A DNA stretch of 26,421 bases, taken from contig PCXJ01000119.1 in assembly GCA_002787615.1 (NCBI GenBank), positions 3,678-30,098 on the forward strand, read 5' to 3'. The notes below the pieces were generated by a model, which was not told the DNA's origin, did no database searches, and saw only the letters and a list, made by a program, of their open reading frames with translations. The position numbers and the translations under genes are program-made. The stretch comes from Alphaproteobacteria bacterium CG11_big_fil_rev_8_21_14_0_20_44_7. GTDB taxonomy: Bacteria; Pseudomonadota; Alphaproteobacteria; Rickettsiales; 21-14-0-20-44-7. This document shows positions 1 to 6,830 of this stretch, one piece after another (the stretch's first letter is position 1; each line of letters opens with the position of its first letter).

Positions 1-591
1 TACGGGGCTGGCAATTACATAGCCTAGCTTGCCATATGTCCATGAAAGATTAGCGTGAACGAAGAAGCCATATATAGCACGAATAATATGGGCGATAATG
101 GCGGTTTCCATTGAAAAGCCAAGAATCGCAACTACCAGTAAATATTGTATGGTAACGCTGAACATCTGGTCAAATGGGTGGAAACGTAGCGAGGTTAGCC
201 AGTCAATCTCTTTCGGGCTGTGGTGGATGGAGTGGATTTTCCATAATCTCACCTCATGGTAAAATCTGTGAACCCAATATCCGGCAAAATCCAGCAGTAT
301 AATGGCAGTTATAATCTTGGTAGCAGGCGGTAATGAGCTCAGATATGTGCGCTCCACGAATAGCTGATTATTTCCCATATATATTATCGTGAAAATCAGC
401 GTTACGAAAATTCCGTGTAATATTGGGGAAATGAAGGTTGAAAGAACCCAATATTGCGCATCAAGGCGGAATTCCTTGGTAATGAATTTTTGCTCAGGGA
501 TGGAGGGGGAGGCTTTTTGCAGGAACAGGAAAAAGAGCCCAAAGGCAGAGATAACGGCAAATTTGATTGCGATATCAGCTATTATTTCCAT
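1..591 (-). CDS. Sterol desaturase / fatty acid hydroxylase family membrane protein (3' end outside window)
   Basis: This is the first 197 codons of a minus-strand gene that runs off the left edge. The translation starts MEIIADIAIKF. It has hydrophobic segments near residues 7-24, 50-71, 92-106 and 146-170. The di-iron histidine boxes of the fatty-acid-hydroxylase superfamily are visible: HRFYH at 108-112, HSIHH at 120-124, and further histidines at 138 (RFHPFD) and 179. The last HxxHH box must lie beyond the window. Members hydroxylate or desaturate sterols, carotenoids or fatty chains with molecular oxygen at the membrane; the substrate cannot be told from sequence. The start is supported by a GAGAGA ribosome binding site a few bases upstream. 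It lies 86 bases downstream of the flp pilin gene, behind a terminator, so it probably has separate expression. Confidence 0.85.
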   Translation of the reverse strand, partial: MEIIADIAIKFAVISAFGLFFLFLQKASPSIPEQKFITKEFRLDAQYWVLSTFISPILHGIFVTLIFTIIYMGNNQLFVERTYLSSLPPATKIITAIILLDFAGYWVHRFYHEVRLWKIHSIHHSPKEIDWLTSLRFHPFDQMFSVTIQYLLVVAILGFSMETAIIAHIIRAIYGFFVHANLSWTYGKLGYVIASPV

Positions 592-613
592 ATTCTCTCA
601 ATAATCTTAAAAT

Positions 614-633
614 TCAGGCAATATCAGGCAATA
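614..633. repeat. 10-bp perfect direct repeat (x2)
   Basis: The decamer TCAGGCAATA occurs twice in immediate tandem between the flp terminator and the desaturase start codon. It may be simple slippage. No function can be assigned. Confidence 0.6.
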
Positions 634-634
634 A

Positions 635-658
635 AAAAGCCGGATTTCTCCGGCTTTT
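635..658 (-). terminator. Rho-independent terminator after flp pilin gene
   Basis: A 9-bp perfect stem (AAAAGCCGG / CCGGCTTTT) encloses a 6-base loop. On the minus strand the stem is followed by a continuing T run (CTTTTTTATT). It lies about 20 bases after the flp stop codon, so it should end the flp transcript. The AT flanks are symmetric enough that some activity on the plus strand is possible. Confidence 0.85.
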
Positions 659-677
659 AAAATTCTATAACTTAATA

Positions 678-848
678 TTATAGAGCAGTACCAACTGCGC
701 TACCTACTGTAGAGAAGGTATTTCTTAGAGTACCACCCAAGAAAGTTAGTGCAGCGATAATAACAACTGCAATCAAAGCCGCAATCAGGCCGTATTCGAT
801 AGCAGTAGCACCGCTTTCGTCTTTAAATAATTTTACAAGTTTTTTCAT
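678..848 (-). CDS. flp: Flp/Fap-type pilin prepilin (type IVb pilus)
   Basis: This 56-residue protein begins MKKLVKLFKDESGATAIEYG. It has the classic Flp prepilin design: a short basic leader, a processing site after Gly13, and the mature start ATAIEYGLIAA with the conserved Glu at +5 and adjacent Tyr. A single hydrophobic helix (about residues 17-37) and a short tail follow. Family knowledge: it is the structural subunit of Tad/Flp pili, cleaved by a TadV/CpaA-type peptidase and assembled by the Tad machinery for surface adhesion. No other tad/cpa gene lies in the window, so assembly genes must be elsewhere. An AGGA ribosome binding site precedes the ATG. The gene has its own promoter and terminator and looks monocistronic, as expected for a highly expressed structural subunit. 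Its leader holds a small perfect hairpin at 880-897 (TTGCTA/TAGCAA). Confidence 0.93.
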   Translation of the reverse strand: MKKLVKLFKDESGATAIEYGLIAALIAVVIIAALTFLGGTLRNTFSTVGSAVGTAL

Positions 849-912
849 TTTAACATCCTTAGTTAGTTATCGACAAATTTTGCTACTCAATTAGCAAGAG
901 TATCTAACCATA

Positions 913-941
913 ATTATATAATTTATAGCTCTGGTAAGCAA
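913..941 (-). promoter_or_regulatory. Predicted sigma-70 promoter of flp
   Basis: The minus strand reads TTGCTT (-35, 936-941), a 17-base spacer, then a perfect TATAAT (-10, 913-918), about 65 bases upstream of the flp start. Immediately downstream, near the expected start of transcription, is CTAACCAT (904-911 on the plus strand), which differs by one base from the CtrA half-site TTAACCAT. CtrA controls pilA in Caulobacter, so the match is suggestive but weak. Confidence 0.7.
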
Positions 942-986
942 GGATGGTTTGTTTAAAAATTTGTGACAAAAGCTTATAATTTTAGT

Positions 987-1006
987 AAAAGTGCCCAAAA
1001 GGGCAC
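987..1006 (-). terminator. Probable rho-independent terminator after carD
   Basis: A 6-bp GC-rich stem (GTGCCC / GGGCAC) with a four-base loop is followed on the minus strand by TTTT. It lies about 45 bases downstream of the carD stop codon. The stem and U tract are short, so efficiency is uncertain, but position and orientation fit carD. Confidence 0.6.
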
Positions 1007-1048
1007 AATTACCAGTTATAAATCTTATGTTCTATCGTTTGTCAAAGC

Positions 1049-1630
1049 TTAAGCAGCTTTTTTGCCAAGCGTCTTTACTAGAAGTTCTTCAGCTTTTTGT
1101 GGCTCAATATTGTTAATTGCAGCAAGCTCTCCGGCTAGTCTGTCAAAAGCGGATTCATAAATCACTCTTTCTGAGTATGAGCGATCCGGATCATCCACGT
1201 TTTTGTGCAAATCACGTACTACTTGCGCGATAGATTCAATATCACCCGAGTTGATTTTTTGGCCATATTCAGTAGCGCGTCTGCTCCACATGCCACGACC
1301 TGTTCTCGGCTTGCCTTTTAATGTGGTGAGCGCCTTATCCACTTGTTTTTTATTGGAAAGTCTGCGCAATCCAACGGCGTGAGCACGTTTTACCGGCACG
1401 CGTAATGTCATTTTCTCTTTTGTGAAGTTCAATACATATAATGTGACTTCAGTTCCCGCTACAATGCTGGTTTCAACATCGGTTACTTCGCCGACCCCAT
1501 GCGTAGGGTAAACAAGGAAATCACCTATATCGAATCCATCTTTTGATTCGTCAGGGTTAGTATTGTCATTGATGATTTGAATTTTTTTGTTCTTATTATC
1601 GTTTGCAACTTTCTTTGTTGTTTTCGTCAT
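1049..1630 (-). CDS. carD: CarD/CdnL-family transcription regulator
   Basis: This 193-residue protein has a low-complexity, Lys/Asn-rich N-terminal extension (about residues 1-33). The CarD_CdnL_TRCF RNA-polymerase-interacting domain follows, beginning at FDIGDFLVYPTHGVGEV, the signature Tudor-like segment. The C-terminal part is helical and includes the RGMWSRRATEY stretch typical of the DNA-contacting half, where a Trp is used to wedge open the promoter bubble. Family knowledge: it binds the RNA polymerase beta subunit and stabilises open complexes at rRNA and other housekeeping promoters. The gene is monocistronic, between the pheT operon and flp. It has an extended -10 promoter, an AGGCG ribosome binding site and a likely terminator. 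The N-terminal extension is longer than in CdnL of myxobacteria and may be disordered. Confidence 0.92.
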   Translation of the reverse strand: MTKTTKKVANDNKNKKIQIINDNTNPDESKDGFDIGDFLVYPTHGVGEVTDVETSIVAGTEVTLYVLNFTKEKMTLRVPVKRAHAVGLRRLSNKKQVDKALTTLKGKPRTGRGMWSRRATEYGQKINSGDIESIAQVVRDLHKNVDDPDRSYSERVIYESAFDRLAGELAAINNIEPQKAEELLVKTLGKKAA

Positions 1631-1687
1631 TACGTTACGCCTCTAATGTATAATTAAGGTTAAATCCGATGGATTTGGAACGAGAGG

Positions 1688-1696
1688 ATAATAACA
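1688..1696 (-). promoter_or_regulatory. Predicted extended -10 promoter of carD
   Basis: The minus strand carries TGTTATTAT, a TGn-extended -10 with five of six consensus bases, and no good -35 (a T run lies there). The leader would be about 50 bases and contains a short perfect dyad at 1662-1676 (AAATCC / GGATTT). It is the best candidate in the 142-base gap between pheT and carD. Confidence 0.5.
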
Positions 1697-1772
1697 CAAT
1701 TTTGAGGCAAAAAAAAGACAAATTTTATGTAAATTTCATAGATTGTTAAGAGTTTCGGCAAAAACGTCGATT

Positions 1773-4106
1773 TTACTTGCGCAAAACTCCGCTATATTCT
1801 TTCTCTACGAGATTTATTACCGAGCTGCTTACTTTCTCTATCTCAGCGTCGGTAAGCGTGGCTTTTGTCGGTTGCAAATGCACGGAAAATGCCAGCGATT
1901 TTTTGCCTTCCTCGATATTTTTGCCTTCAAATACATCGAAAATCTGGGCAGATGTGATTAAATCATCAAGTTTTTGCACTCTTGTGACAATTTCTCCGGC
2001 TTTTACGTCATTTGGCACTATAAATGCAAAATCACGGCTAGTAGGCTGGAAATCAGAGGTAACTAATTGTTTGTATTTAGCTTTTGCTGATTTTCCTTGC
2101 GGGATATTATCCATAAATAGCTCAAATCCGACCACCACATCGCTGATATCGCAAGTTTTCAGAGTCGCAGGATGAATTTCACCAAAATATCCAAGGCAGT
2201 TTTTGCCAAGGTATAATCCAGCGCTGCGCCCCGGATGATAATATTTTGGTAGGTTCTCGGTTCTGATTTGCGCTTCCGGCGCGCCTAAGCTTTCCAGCAC
2301 TGCTAAAATATCAGCTTTTGCGTCAAAAACGTCAATCTTGCGCGAATCACCATATATATTCTTGTCGGCGTTTTTGCCTACTCGGATGCTGCTTACTGTC
2401 TGTTGTTCGCCATTTTCGTTAAATATCGGGCCGATTTCAAATAAGGACAGGTTTTTGACGCCACGATTAGCATTATTTCTCGCCGCTTCCAGCAAATTAG
2501 GCAAAATGCTGGGGCGCATATCGGAAAGCTCAGATGAAATCGGATTTGAAACTTTTAACGCTGCGCTTCCGCCACCAAAGCCCTGCGCTGCCGTTTCACA
2601 CAGGAATGAGTAGGTTACGGCCTCAGTTAAGCCTCTGCTCGCCAGAATATCTCTAATCTTCCTGATTACCGATTTCTGACTTTTGATTCCGCTAAACGGT
2701 AAGATTTGCGGTTCAACCTTGTCATAACCGTTTATGCGCAGAATCTCCTCAACCAAATCTGCCGTTCCTTCAACATCACGCCGCCATGAGGGAACGCTGA
2801 TTTTATTACCTTTTACGGCAAAGCCCAAATCTACCAGAATTTCCTCGCAGGCTTCACGCGGGATATCAATACCGCCCAAGGATTTCACTTTTGCAAAATC
2901 AAATTCAATTTCATTGTGCCAATTTGGCTCTTCGCCGCAATGAATCATCTCGCTGGTTTCACCTCCACAAATTTCCAGAATCATATTTGTCGCAATATCT
3001 GCGCCGGTGATGAGAAAATCAGGGTCAATTCCGCGTTCAAATCTATATCGTGCATCGGAATCAATCTGATGTGCGCGCCCTGATTTGGCAACTTCATCTG
3101 CATCAAAATAGGCCACTTCCAGAAATATATTCTTGGTATTTTCATCAACGGAAGACTCAATATTCCCGATTACGCCAGCAAGTGCAACAACTCCGTTATC
3201 ATCGGCAATAACTGGCTCAAAGCCTTGTAGCTCATACTCTTTGTTATTAAGCGCGTTAATCTTCTCGCCTTTTTTTGCCTCGCGTATGGTCAAATTTCCC
3301 TGCAATTTGTCAGCATCATAAACATGCAATGGGCGGCCAAGGTCAAAAGTTATGTAATTAGTAATATCGACCAGCGCGGAAATTGGCTCTAACCCAATTG
3401 ATTTTAGGCGGTTCTGCAACCATGCGGGAGAAGGCTGATTTTGCACATTTTGGAAATATCGTCCGACATAATATATAGCGCCGCCCACATCTATCGGGCA
3501 TTTTAGGCTATGATTTGAAAGTCCGGAAGGGTGGTCAAGCGCATTCAATTTGCCATAATTTGCCGCCGCTAAATCACGTGCTATCCCGCGAACACCAAGG
3601 CAATCCTGACGGTTTGGCGTGATGGCGATTTCAAAGAAGCTGTCATTTAACCCTGCATAATCGGCATATTTGCTGCCGACTTTTGCATCCGCGCCAAGCT
3701 CCATAATCCCTGCTGTATCCTCTCCCAAGCCAAGTTCGGCAGCGGAGCATAGCATTCCATTCGATTCCACATCACGGATTTTTGTCGGTTTGATTTTGAA
3801 ATCTGCGGCGGGGATATATGCGCCAACAGGGGCGAGGCAAACCTTGATGCCTTTGCGCGCATTGGGCGCACCGCATACGATTTGCAATGTTTCAGTGCCG
3901 TTATTGACTTTGCAAACCTGCAATTTATCGGCATTTGGATGTTTTTCCGCTTCCAGAATTTCCGCGACCAAGAACGGCTCATATTTTGCACCCATATCGG
4001 TGAATTCTTCAATCTCCAATCCAAGCGCAGTGAGCTTTTCCGCAATTTCTGCAGGGGATTTTTCAGTTTCCAGATGTTCTTTCAGCCATGAGTATGTAAA
4101 TTTCAT
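1773..4106 (-). CDS. pheT: Phenylalanine--tRNA ligase beta subunit
   Basis: This 777-residue protein is of normal bacterial length. Its domain order is complete. The N-terminal MKFTYSWLKEHL is followed by an EMAP/tRNA-binding OB fold (about 40-150, with HPNADKLQVCKV and NGMLCSAAELGLGED), the B3/B4 editing domain, B5 (about 400-470, with SVPSWRRDVEGTADLVEEI) and a catalytic-like core. It ends with the C-terminal FDX-ACB anticodon-binding domain (TSRDFAFIVP onward). It forms the alpha2-beta2 enzyme with PheS, charges tRNA-Phe, and edits mischarged Tyr through B3/B4. It starts 3 bases after the pheS stop, so translation is coupled. It is the last gene of the rpmI-rplT-pheS-pheT group. No strong terminator follows. 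Confidence 0.97.
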   Translation of the reverse strand: MKFTYSWLKEHLETEKSPAEIAEKLTALGLEIEEFTDMGAKYEPFLVAEILEAEKHPNADKLQVCKVNNGTETLQIVCGAPNARKGIKVCLAPVGAYIPAADFKIKPTKIRDVESNGMLCSAAELGLGEDTAGIMELGADAKVGSKYADYAGLNDSFFEIAITPNRQDCLGVRGIARDLAAANYGKLNALDHPSGLSNHSLKCPIDVGGAIYYVGRYFQNVQNQPSPAWLQNRLKSIGLEPISALVDITNYITFDLGRPLHVYDADKLQGNLTIREAKKGEKINALNNKEYELQGFEPVIADDNGVVALAGVIGNIESSVDENTKNIFLEVAYFDADEVAKSGRAHQIDSDARYRFERGIDPDFLITGADIATNMILEICGGETSEMIHCGEEPNWHNEIEFDFAKVKSLGGIDIPREACEEILVDLGFAVKGNKISVPSWRRDVEGTADLVEEILRINGYDKVEPQILPFSGIKSQKSVIRKIRDILASRGLTEAVTYSFLCETAAQGFGGGSAALKVSNPISSELSDMRPSILPNLLEAARNNANRGVKNLSLFEIGPIFNENGEQQTVSSIRVGKNADKNIYGDSRKIDVFDAKADILAVLESLGAPEAQIRTENLPKYYHPGRSAGLYLGKNCLGYFGEIHPATLKTCDISDVVVGFELFMDNIPQGKSAKAKYKQLVTSDFQPTSRDFAFIVPNDVKAGEIVTRVQKLDDLITSAQIFDVFEGKNIEEGKKSLAFSVHLQPTKATLTDAEIEKVSSSVINLVEKEYSGVLRK

Positions 4107-4109
4107 TTT

Positions 4110-5108
4110 CTAAAACCCATAATGTTGTAGCCAGCGCATATCGCTTTCAAAAAACTGGCGCAAATCCGGTATGTTATATTTTAGCATTGCCATGCGCTCA
4201 ATCCCTGCGCCGAAGGCAAATCCGCTATATTCATTCGGGTCAACCCCAACATTTTCCAGAACTTTAGGGTTCACCATGCCGCAGCCCATAATTTCCAGCC
4301 ATTTTCCATCTTTCCAGCCAATATCAACTTCGGCTGAAGGTTCGGTAAACGGGAAATATGATGGACGGAAGCGCATTTCTTTTTCTTCCTCAAAAAACTG
4401 TTTTACAAACTCATTCACAGTCCATTTTAGATGTCCGAAATTGACATTTTTATCAACAAACAAAGCCTCAACCTGATGGAACATCGGCGTGTGAGTTTGG
4501 TCGGAGTCTGAGCGATAAGTGCGCCCCATAGAGAAAATGCGGAAAGGTGGAGTTTTCCCCTGCATAGCACGGATTTGGACAGGAGAAGTGTGAGTACGCA
4601 GTACGCGCTTTTTGCCATCTTGCTCCGGCATATAAAATGTATCATGCATCTGGCGTGCAGGGTGGTTTTCGGGGATATTCAGCGCATCAAAATTATGATA
4701 ATCATCTTCGATATTAGGGCCGTCATGCTGCTCAAACCTCAAGCCGCTCAGAATCGCACTGATTTCATCCATGACTTTTGAAATTGGGTGGATGCTGCCC
4801 TTTGCTTGCGGACGGATAGGTAGGGTCACATCAAGCGTTTCAGTTTTTAGGCGCTGATTAATTTCGGCAATTTCTAGCTCAGCTTTTTTAGATTCAATTG
4901 CGGCTTCCACATCCTGCTTCACGCTATTGACCAACTGTCCGAACTCTTTTTTCTCCTCTGGTGGGAGAGAGCCAATTTTGCTCATTTGCGAGGTAATCAG
5001 CCCTTTCTTGCCGAGATATTTGACGCGGATATCATCCAGCGCGCGCAAATCTTCGGCGTTGGAAAGCTCTTTTGAAGCTTCGTCCTTAAGCTGTAATAGT
5101 TCACTCAT
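4110..5108 (-). CDS. pheS: Phenylalanine--tRNA ligase alpha subunit
   Basis: This 332-residue protein has an N-terminal coiled-coil arm (about 1-85) that binds tRNA-Phe. The class II catalytic core follows. Motif 2 is seen in GRTYRSDSDQTHTPMFHQVE, and motif 3 in FAFGAGIERMAMLKY near the C-terminus. HPARQMHDTFY is the usual signature upstream of motif 2. It catalyses phenylalanine activation and transfer with PheT. It lies 56 bases downstream of rplT and 3 bases upstream of pheT. I see no convincing Shine-Dalgarno before the ATG; the upstream spacer is instead filled by heptanucleotide repeats. The start is supported by family alignment (short arm beginning MSELLQLKDEASKEL). Confidence 0.97.
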   Translation of the reverse strand: MSELLQLKDEASKELSNAEDLRALDDIRVKYLGKKGLITSQMSKIGSLPPEEKKEFGQLVNSVKQDVEAAIESKKAELEIAEINQRLKTETLDVTLPIRPQAKGSIHPISKVMDEISAILSGLRFEQHDGPNIEDDYHNFDALNIPENHPARQMHDTFYMPEQDGKKRVLRTHTSPVQIRAMQGKTPPFRIFSMGRTYRSDSDQTHTPMFHQVEALFVDKNVNFGHLKWTVNEFVKQFFEEEKEMRFRPSYFPFTEPSAEVDIGWKDGKWLEIMGCGMVNPKVLENVGVDPNEYSGFAFGAGIERMAMLKYNIPDLRQFFESDMRWLQHYGF

Positions 5109-5114
5109 AGCTTG

Positions 5115-5149
5115 AACTTGTAAACTGTCATCTGCAAGCTGTAAACTGT
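5115..5149. repeat. Heptanucleotide tandem repeat, five degenerate units
   Basis: The 56-base spacer between rplT and pheS consists largely of 7-base units. Read on the plus strand they are GAACTTG, TAAACTG, TCATCTG, CAAGCTG, TAAACTG. Units 2 and 5 are identical, and four of the five end in CTG. It occupies the place where the pheS ribosome binding site would be expected. Confidence 0.6.
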
Positions 5150-5164
5150 TTTCCGTTTGCAGTT

Positions 5165-5530
5165 TTAGGCAGCTTTCTTATCAAGTGCAGCTTTCGCTTT
5201 TTCGGCAATGGCTTTGAATGTTTCCGGCTCAGAAATTGCCAGTTCACTCAAAACTTTGCGGTCAAGCTCGATGCCAGCCAAATTTAATCCGTTGATGAAG
5301 GTTGAATATTTCAATCCAAATTCACGAACTGCGGCATTGATACGCTGAATCCACAACGCACGGAAAGTACGTTTGCGGTTTTTACGGTCACGATATTGGT
5401 ATTGCATTGCCTTTTCTGTACGCTGAATAGCGGCTGAAAAGATTTTGCGATTACGTCCACGATAGCCTTTTGCGGCTTTCAAAACTTTTTTGTGACGTGC
5501 TTTATTTGTTGTTCCTGATCTTGCTCTCAT
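5165..5530 (-). CDS. rplT: 50S ribosomal protein L20
   Basis: This 121-residue basic protein has the family core KARHKKVLKAAKGYRGRNRKIFSAAIQ, then YRDRKNRKRTFRALWIQRINAAVREFG and FINGLNLAGIELDRKVLSELA. L20 binds 23S rRNA early in large-subunit assembly, and in some bacteria represses its own operon by binding the rpmI leader. The ATG is supported by GGAG (5538-5541) with a 7-base spacing. The 138-base gap from rpmI is unusually long for this pair and contains a palindromic element and a heptad repeat, so independent control of rplT is possible. It is followed by pheS. Confidence 0.97.
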   Translation of the reverse strand: MRARSGTTNKARHKKVLKAAKGYRGRNRKIFSAAIQRTEKAMQYQYRDRKNRKRTFRALWIQRINAAVREFGLKYSTFINGLNLAGIELDRKVLSELAISEPETFKAIAEKAKAALDKKAA

Positions 5531-5541
5531 TGTTTTGCTCC

Positions 5542-5569
5542 TAGCTATTAGCTTTTAGCTTCTAGCCTT
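5542..5569. repeat. Heptanucleotide tandem repeat, four units
   Basis: Four head-to-tail 7-base units, TAGCTAT, TAGCTTT, TAGCTTC, TAGCCTT, lie directly upstream of the rplT ribosome binding site. It is a second heptad array in the same operon, with a different but related unit. Confidence 0.7.
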
Positions 5570-5595
5570 TTTAAAGTTTATTTGGTTGTTAGAAT

Positions 5596-5657
5596 GTCTC
5601 CGAGCGCAGCGAGGCAAGGGCATTGAGCCCGATTTGCCTGCGCGGCAAGGGAGCGCA
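5596..5657. repeat. Palindromic (REP-like) intergenic element
   Basis: A GC-rich block lies inside an AT-rich spacer between rpmI and rplT. Its core is a strong hairpin: AGGCAA (5612-5617) pairs with TTGCCT (5634-5639), and GGGC (5618-5621) with GCCC (5627-5630). The loop has five bases and there is a three-base bulge. The flanks (CTCCGAGCGCAGCG on the left, GCGCGGCAAGGGAGCG on the right) are roughly inverted and extend the stem imperfectly. Composition and structure suggest a dispersed extragenic palindrome. As RNA it could also act as an attenuator or stability element between L35 and L20. Confidence 0.55.
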
Positions 5658-5668
5658 ATTAATAATTC

Positions 5669-5866
5669 CTAGCCATTCGGCAGCCATGATTTGATTTTAT
5701 CCCACATATCTTTCGATACAATCGAAGTCCCGCGTTGACGGCGCAATGTGGATGATTGGCGGTTACGCATTCTATGTTGGGTGTTTGCCTGCGTAGAGCG
5801 AACTTTACCCTTAGCAGTGAGAGAGAACCGTTTGGAAACGGCTTTTTTTGTTTTCATTTTCGGCAT
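5669..5866 (-). CDS. rpmI: 50S ribosomal protein L35
   Basis: This 65-residue, highly basic protein begins MPKMKTKKAVSKRFSLTAKGK and ends SWLPNG. It matches the full length and layout of bacterial L35, a small component of the large ribosomal subunit. AAGGAA precedes the ATG at good spacing. It is the first gene of the rpmI-rplT-pheS-pheT transcription unit. The usual upstream partner infC is absent; the gene upstream is divergent. The operon therefore starts here from its own promoter. Confidence 0.97.
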   Translation of the reverse strand: MPKMKTKKAVSKRFSLTAKGKVRSTQANTQHRMRNRQSSTLRRQRGTSIVSKDMWDKIKSWLPNG

Positions 5867-5941
5867 GTCTTTTCCTTTTGTTATGTATAAAGAATTCCCG
5901 CTAATGGTGATGCTCTATGAACCACTTCGCTGGGGAGTGGC

Positions 5942-5970
5942 TTTATATGTGATTTTCCAGAATATTGCAA
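5942..5970 (-). promoter_or_regulatory. Predicted sigma-70 promoter of rpmI-rplT-pheST
   Basis: The minus strand reads TTGCAA (-35, 5965-5970), exactly 17 bases, then TATAAA (-10, 5942-5947). The expected transcription start is near 5935, giving a leader of about 70 bases before rpmI. A dyad (CCACT/AGTGG, 5922-5940) straddles the start point and could be an operator. Because its upstream half lies at or before +1, it is unlikely to act as an RNA hairpin. Confidence 0.7.
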
Positions 5971-5996
5971 GAATAATGTTTCTTTAAGAATTATGC

Positions 5997-6005
5997 TGTT
6001 ATAAT
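5997..6005 (+). promoter_or_regulatory. Predicted extended -10 promoter of the DUF3592 gene
   Basis: TGTTATAAT is a perfect TGn-extended -10 box, about 40 bases upstream of the start codon. The -35 region is poor, as is common for extended -10 promoters. It is divergent from the rpmI promoter, with the two -35 regions adjacent. Confidence 0.55.
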
Positions 6006-6044
6006 ATCTGGGGTTTATTAATTAGTTTTCAAATCGGAGAGACA

Positions 6045-6788
6045 ATGGCGAATATACATTTGGGACAAATAGAGATAAGAAATAAGTTCAGTACTGCCGG
6101 AGTTATATTCGGTCTGGTATTCTTTTTGTTCGGAGCAGCTTTTGGTGCAATTGGTGGTTATAATGTTATGGATAATCTGGAATATAAGAAACACGCGCTC
6201 TCTACTAAAGGCAAAGTTATTGAGCTTGTCAGGATTCGGGGAGATGATAGGCGGGGAAATGGTGGATATTCTTATACGCCGTTAGTGGAGTTTATTATCC
6301 CCAGCGGGAAATATGAATTTCAACATAGTGTTAGGAGCAATCCGCCGGCATTTAGAGTTGGTGAAGAGGTTGACGTTTTATATAATGCTGAGGACCCTTT
6401 TGATGCGAAAATAAACAGTTCGTGGGTGATGATTGGTTTTCCGCTGATTTTTGTAGTTCTTGGCGGGATATTCGCGCTTATCGGTCTGGGGGTTATGTAT
6501 TCTGTAGTAAATCGTCATCAACAGCGCAAAAAACTCGTTCAATCAGGAACAAGAATATATGCTGAATTTGATTGCGTAGATTTTCATGCCAAAAATAAAA
6601 GTGCGGATTATTGGACAATCAAGGCGAGCTGGCTCAATGAGCGTGATAACAAGCTATATTTATTTGAGAGTGACCAGATTTATTTCAACCCTGAGAGATT
6701 TATTACTGACAAGCAAATTCCGGTATTAATCGACCTGAAAAACCCGAAGATATATTGGATGGATTTATCATCACTGCCGAGAACATAG
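6045..6788 (+). CDS. DUF3592-type membrane protein
   Basis: This 247-residue protein has two transmembrane helices (about 16-38 and 127-152). Between them lies a roughly 85-residue beta-rich loop: TKGKVIELVRIR, YTPLVEFIIPSGKYEF and VGEEVDVLYNAEDPFDAKIN. That is the pattern of DUF3592 proteins. A second beta-rich cytosolic domain (about 165-247) repeats the theme, with ASWLNERDNKLYLFESDQI and IPVLIDLKNPKIYWMDLSSL. The family has no established biochemical role, and I do not assign one. The start is backed by a GGAGAGA ribosome binding site. It is followed 42 bases later by hisS in the same direction, so hisS may be partly co-transcribed. Confidence 0.8.
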   Translation: MANIHLGQIEIRNKFSTAGVIFGLVFFLFGAAFGAIGGYNVMDNLEYKKHALSTKGKVIELVRIRGDDRRGNGGYSYTPLVEFIIPSGKYEFQHSVRSNPPAFRVGEEVDVLYNAEDPFDAKINSSWVMIGFPLIFVVLGGIFALIGLGVMYSVVNRHQQRKKLVQSGTRIYAEFDCVDFHAKNKSADYWTIKASWLNERDNKLYLFESDQIYFNPERFITDKQIPVLIDLKNPKIYWMDLSSLPRT

Positions 6789-6830
6789 CAATTAGTTGTA
6801 ATTTAAATCTCTGATATTAAACTCCCGACC

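Noticed and set aside
1700..1740. Weak AT stem plus T run as a terminator for pheT
   Set aside because: The stem is only AAATTT pairs and too weak to call.
3670..4113. Long open frames antisense to pheT, murC, ilvB and others
   Set aside because: They lie opposite strongly conserved genes, lack ribosome binding sites and encode no recognisable protein.
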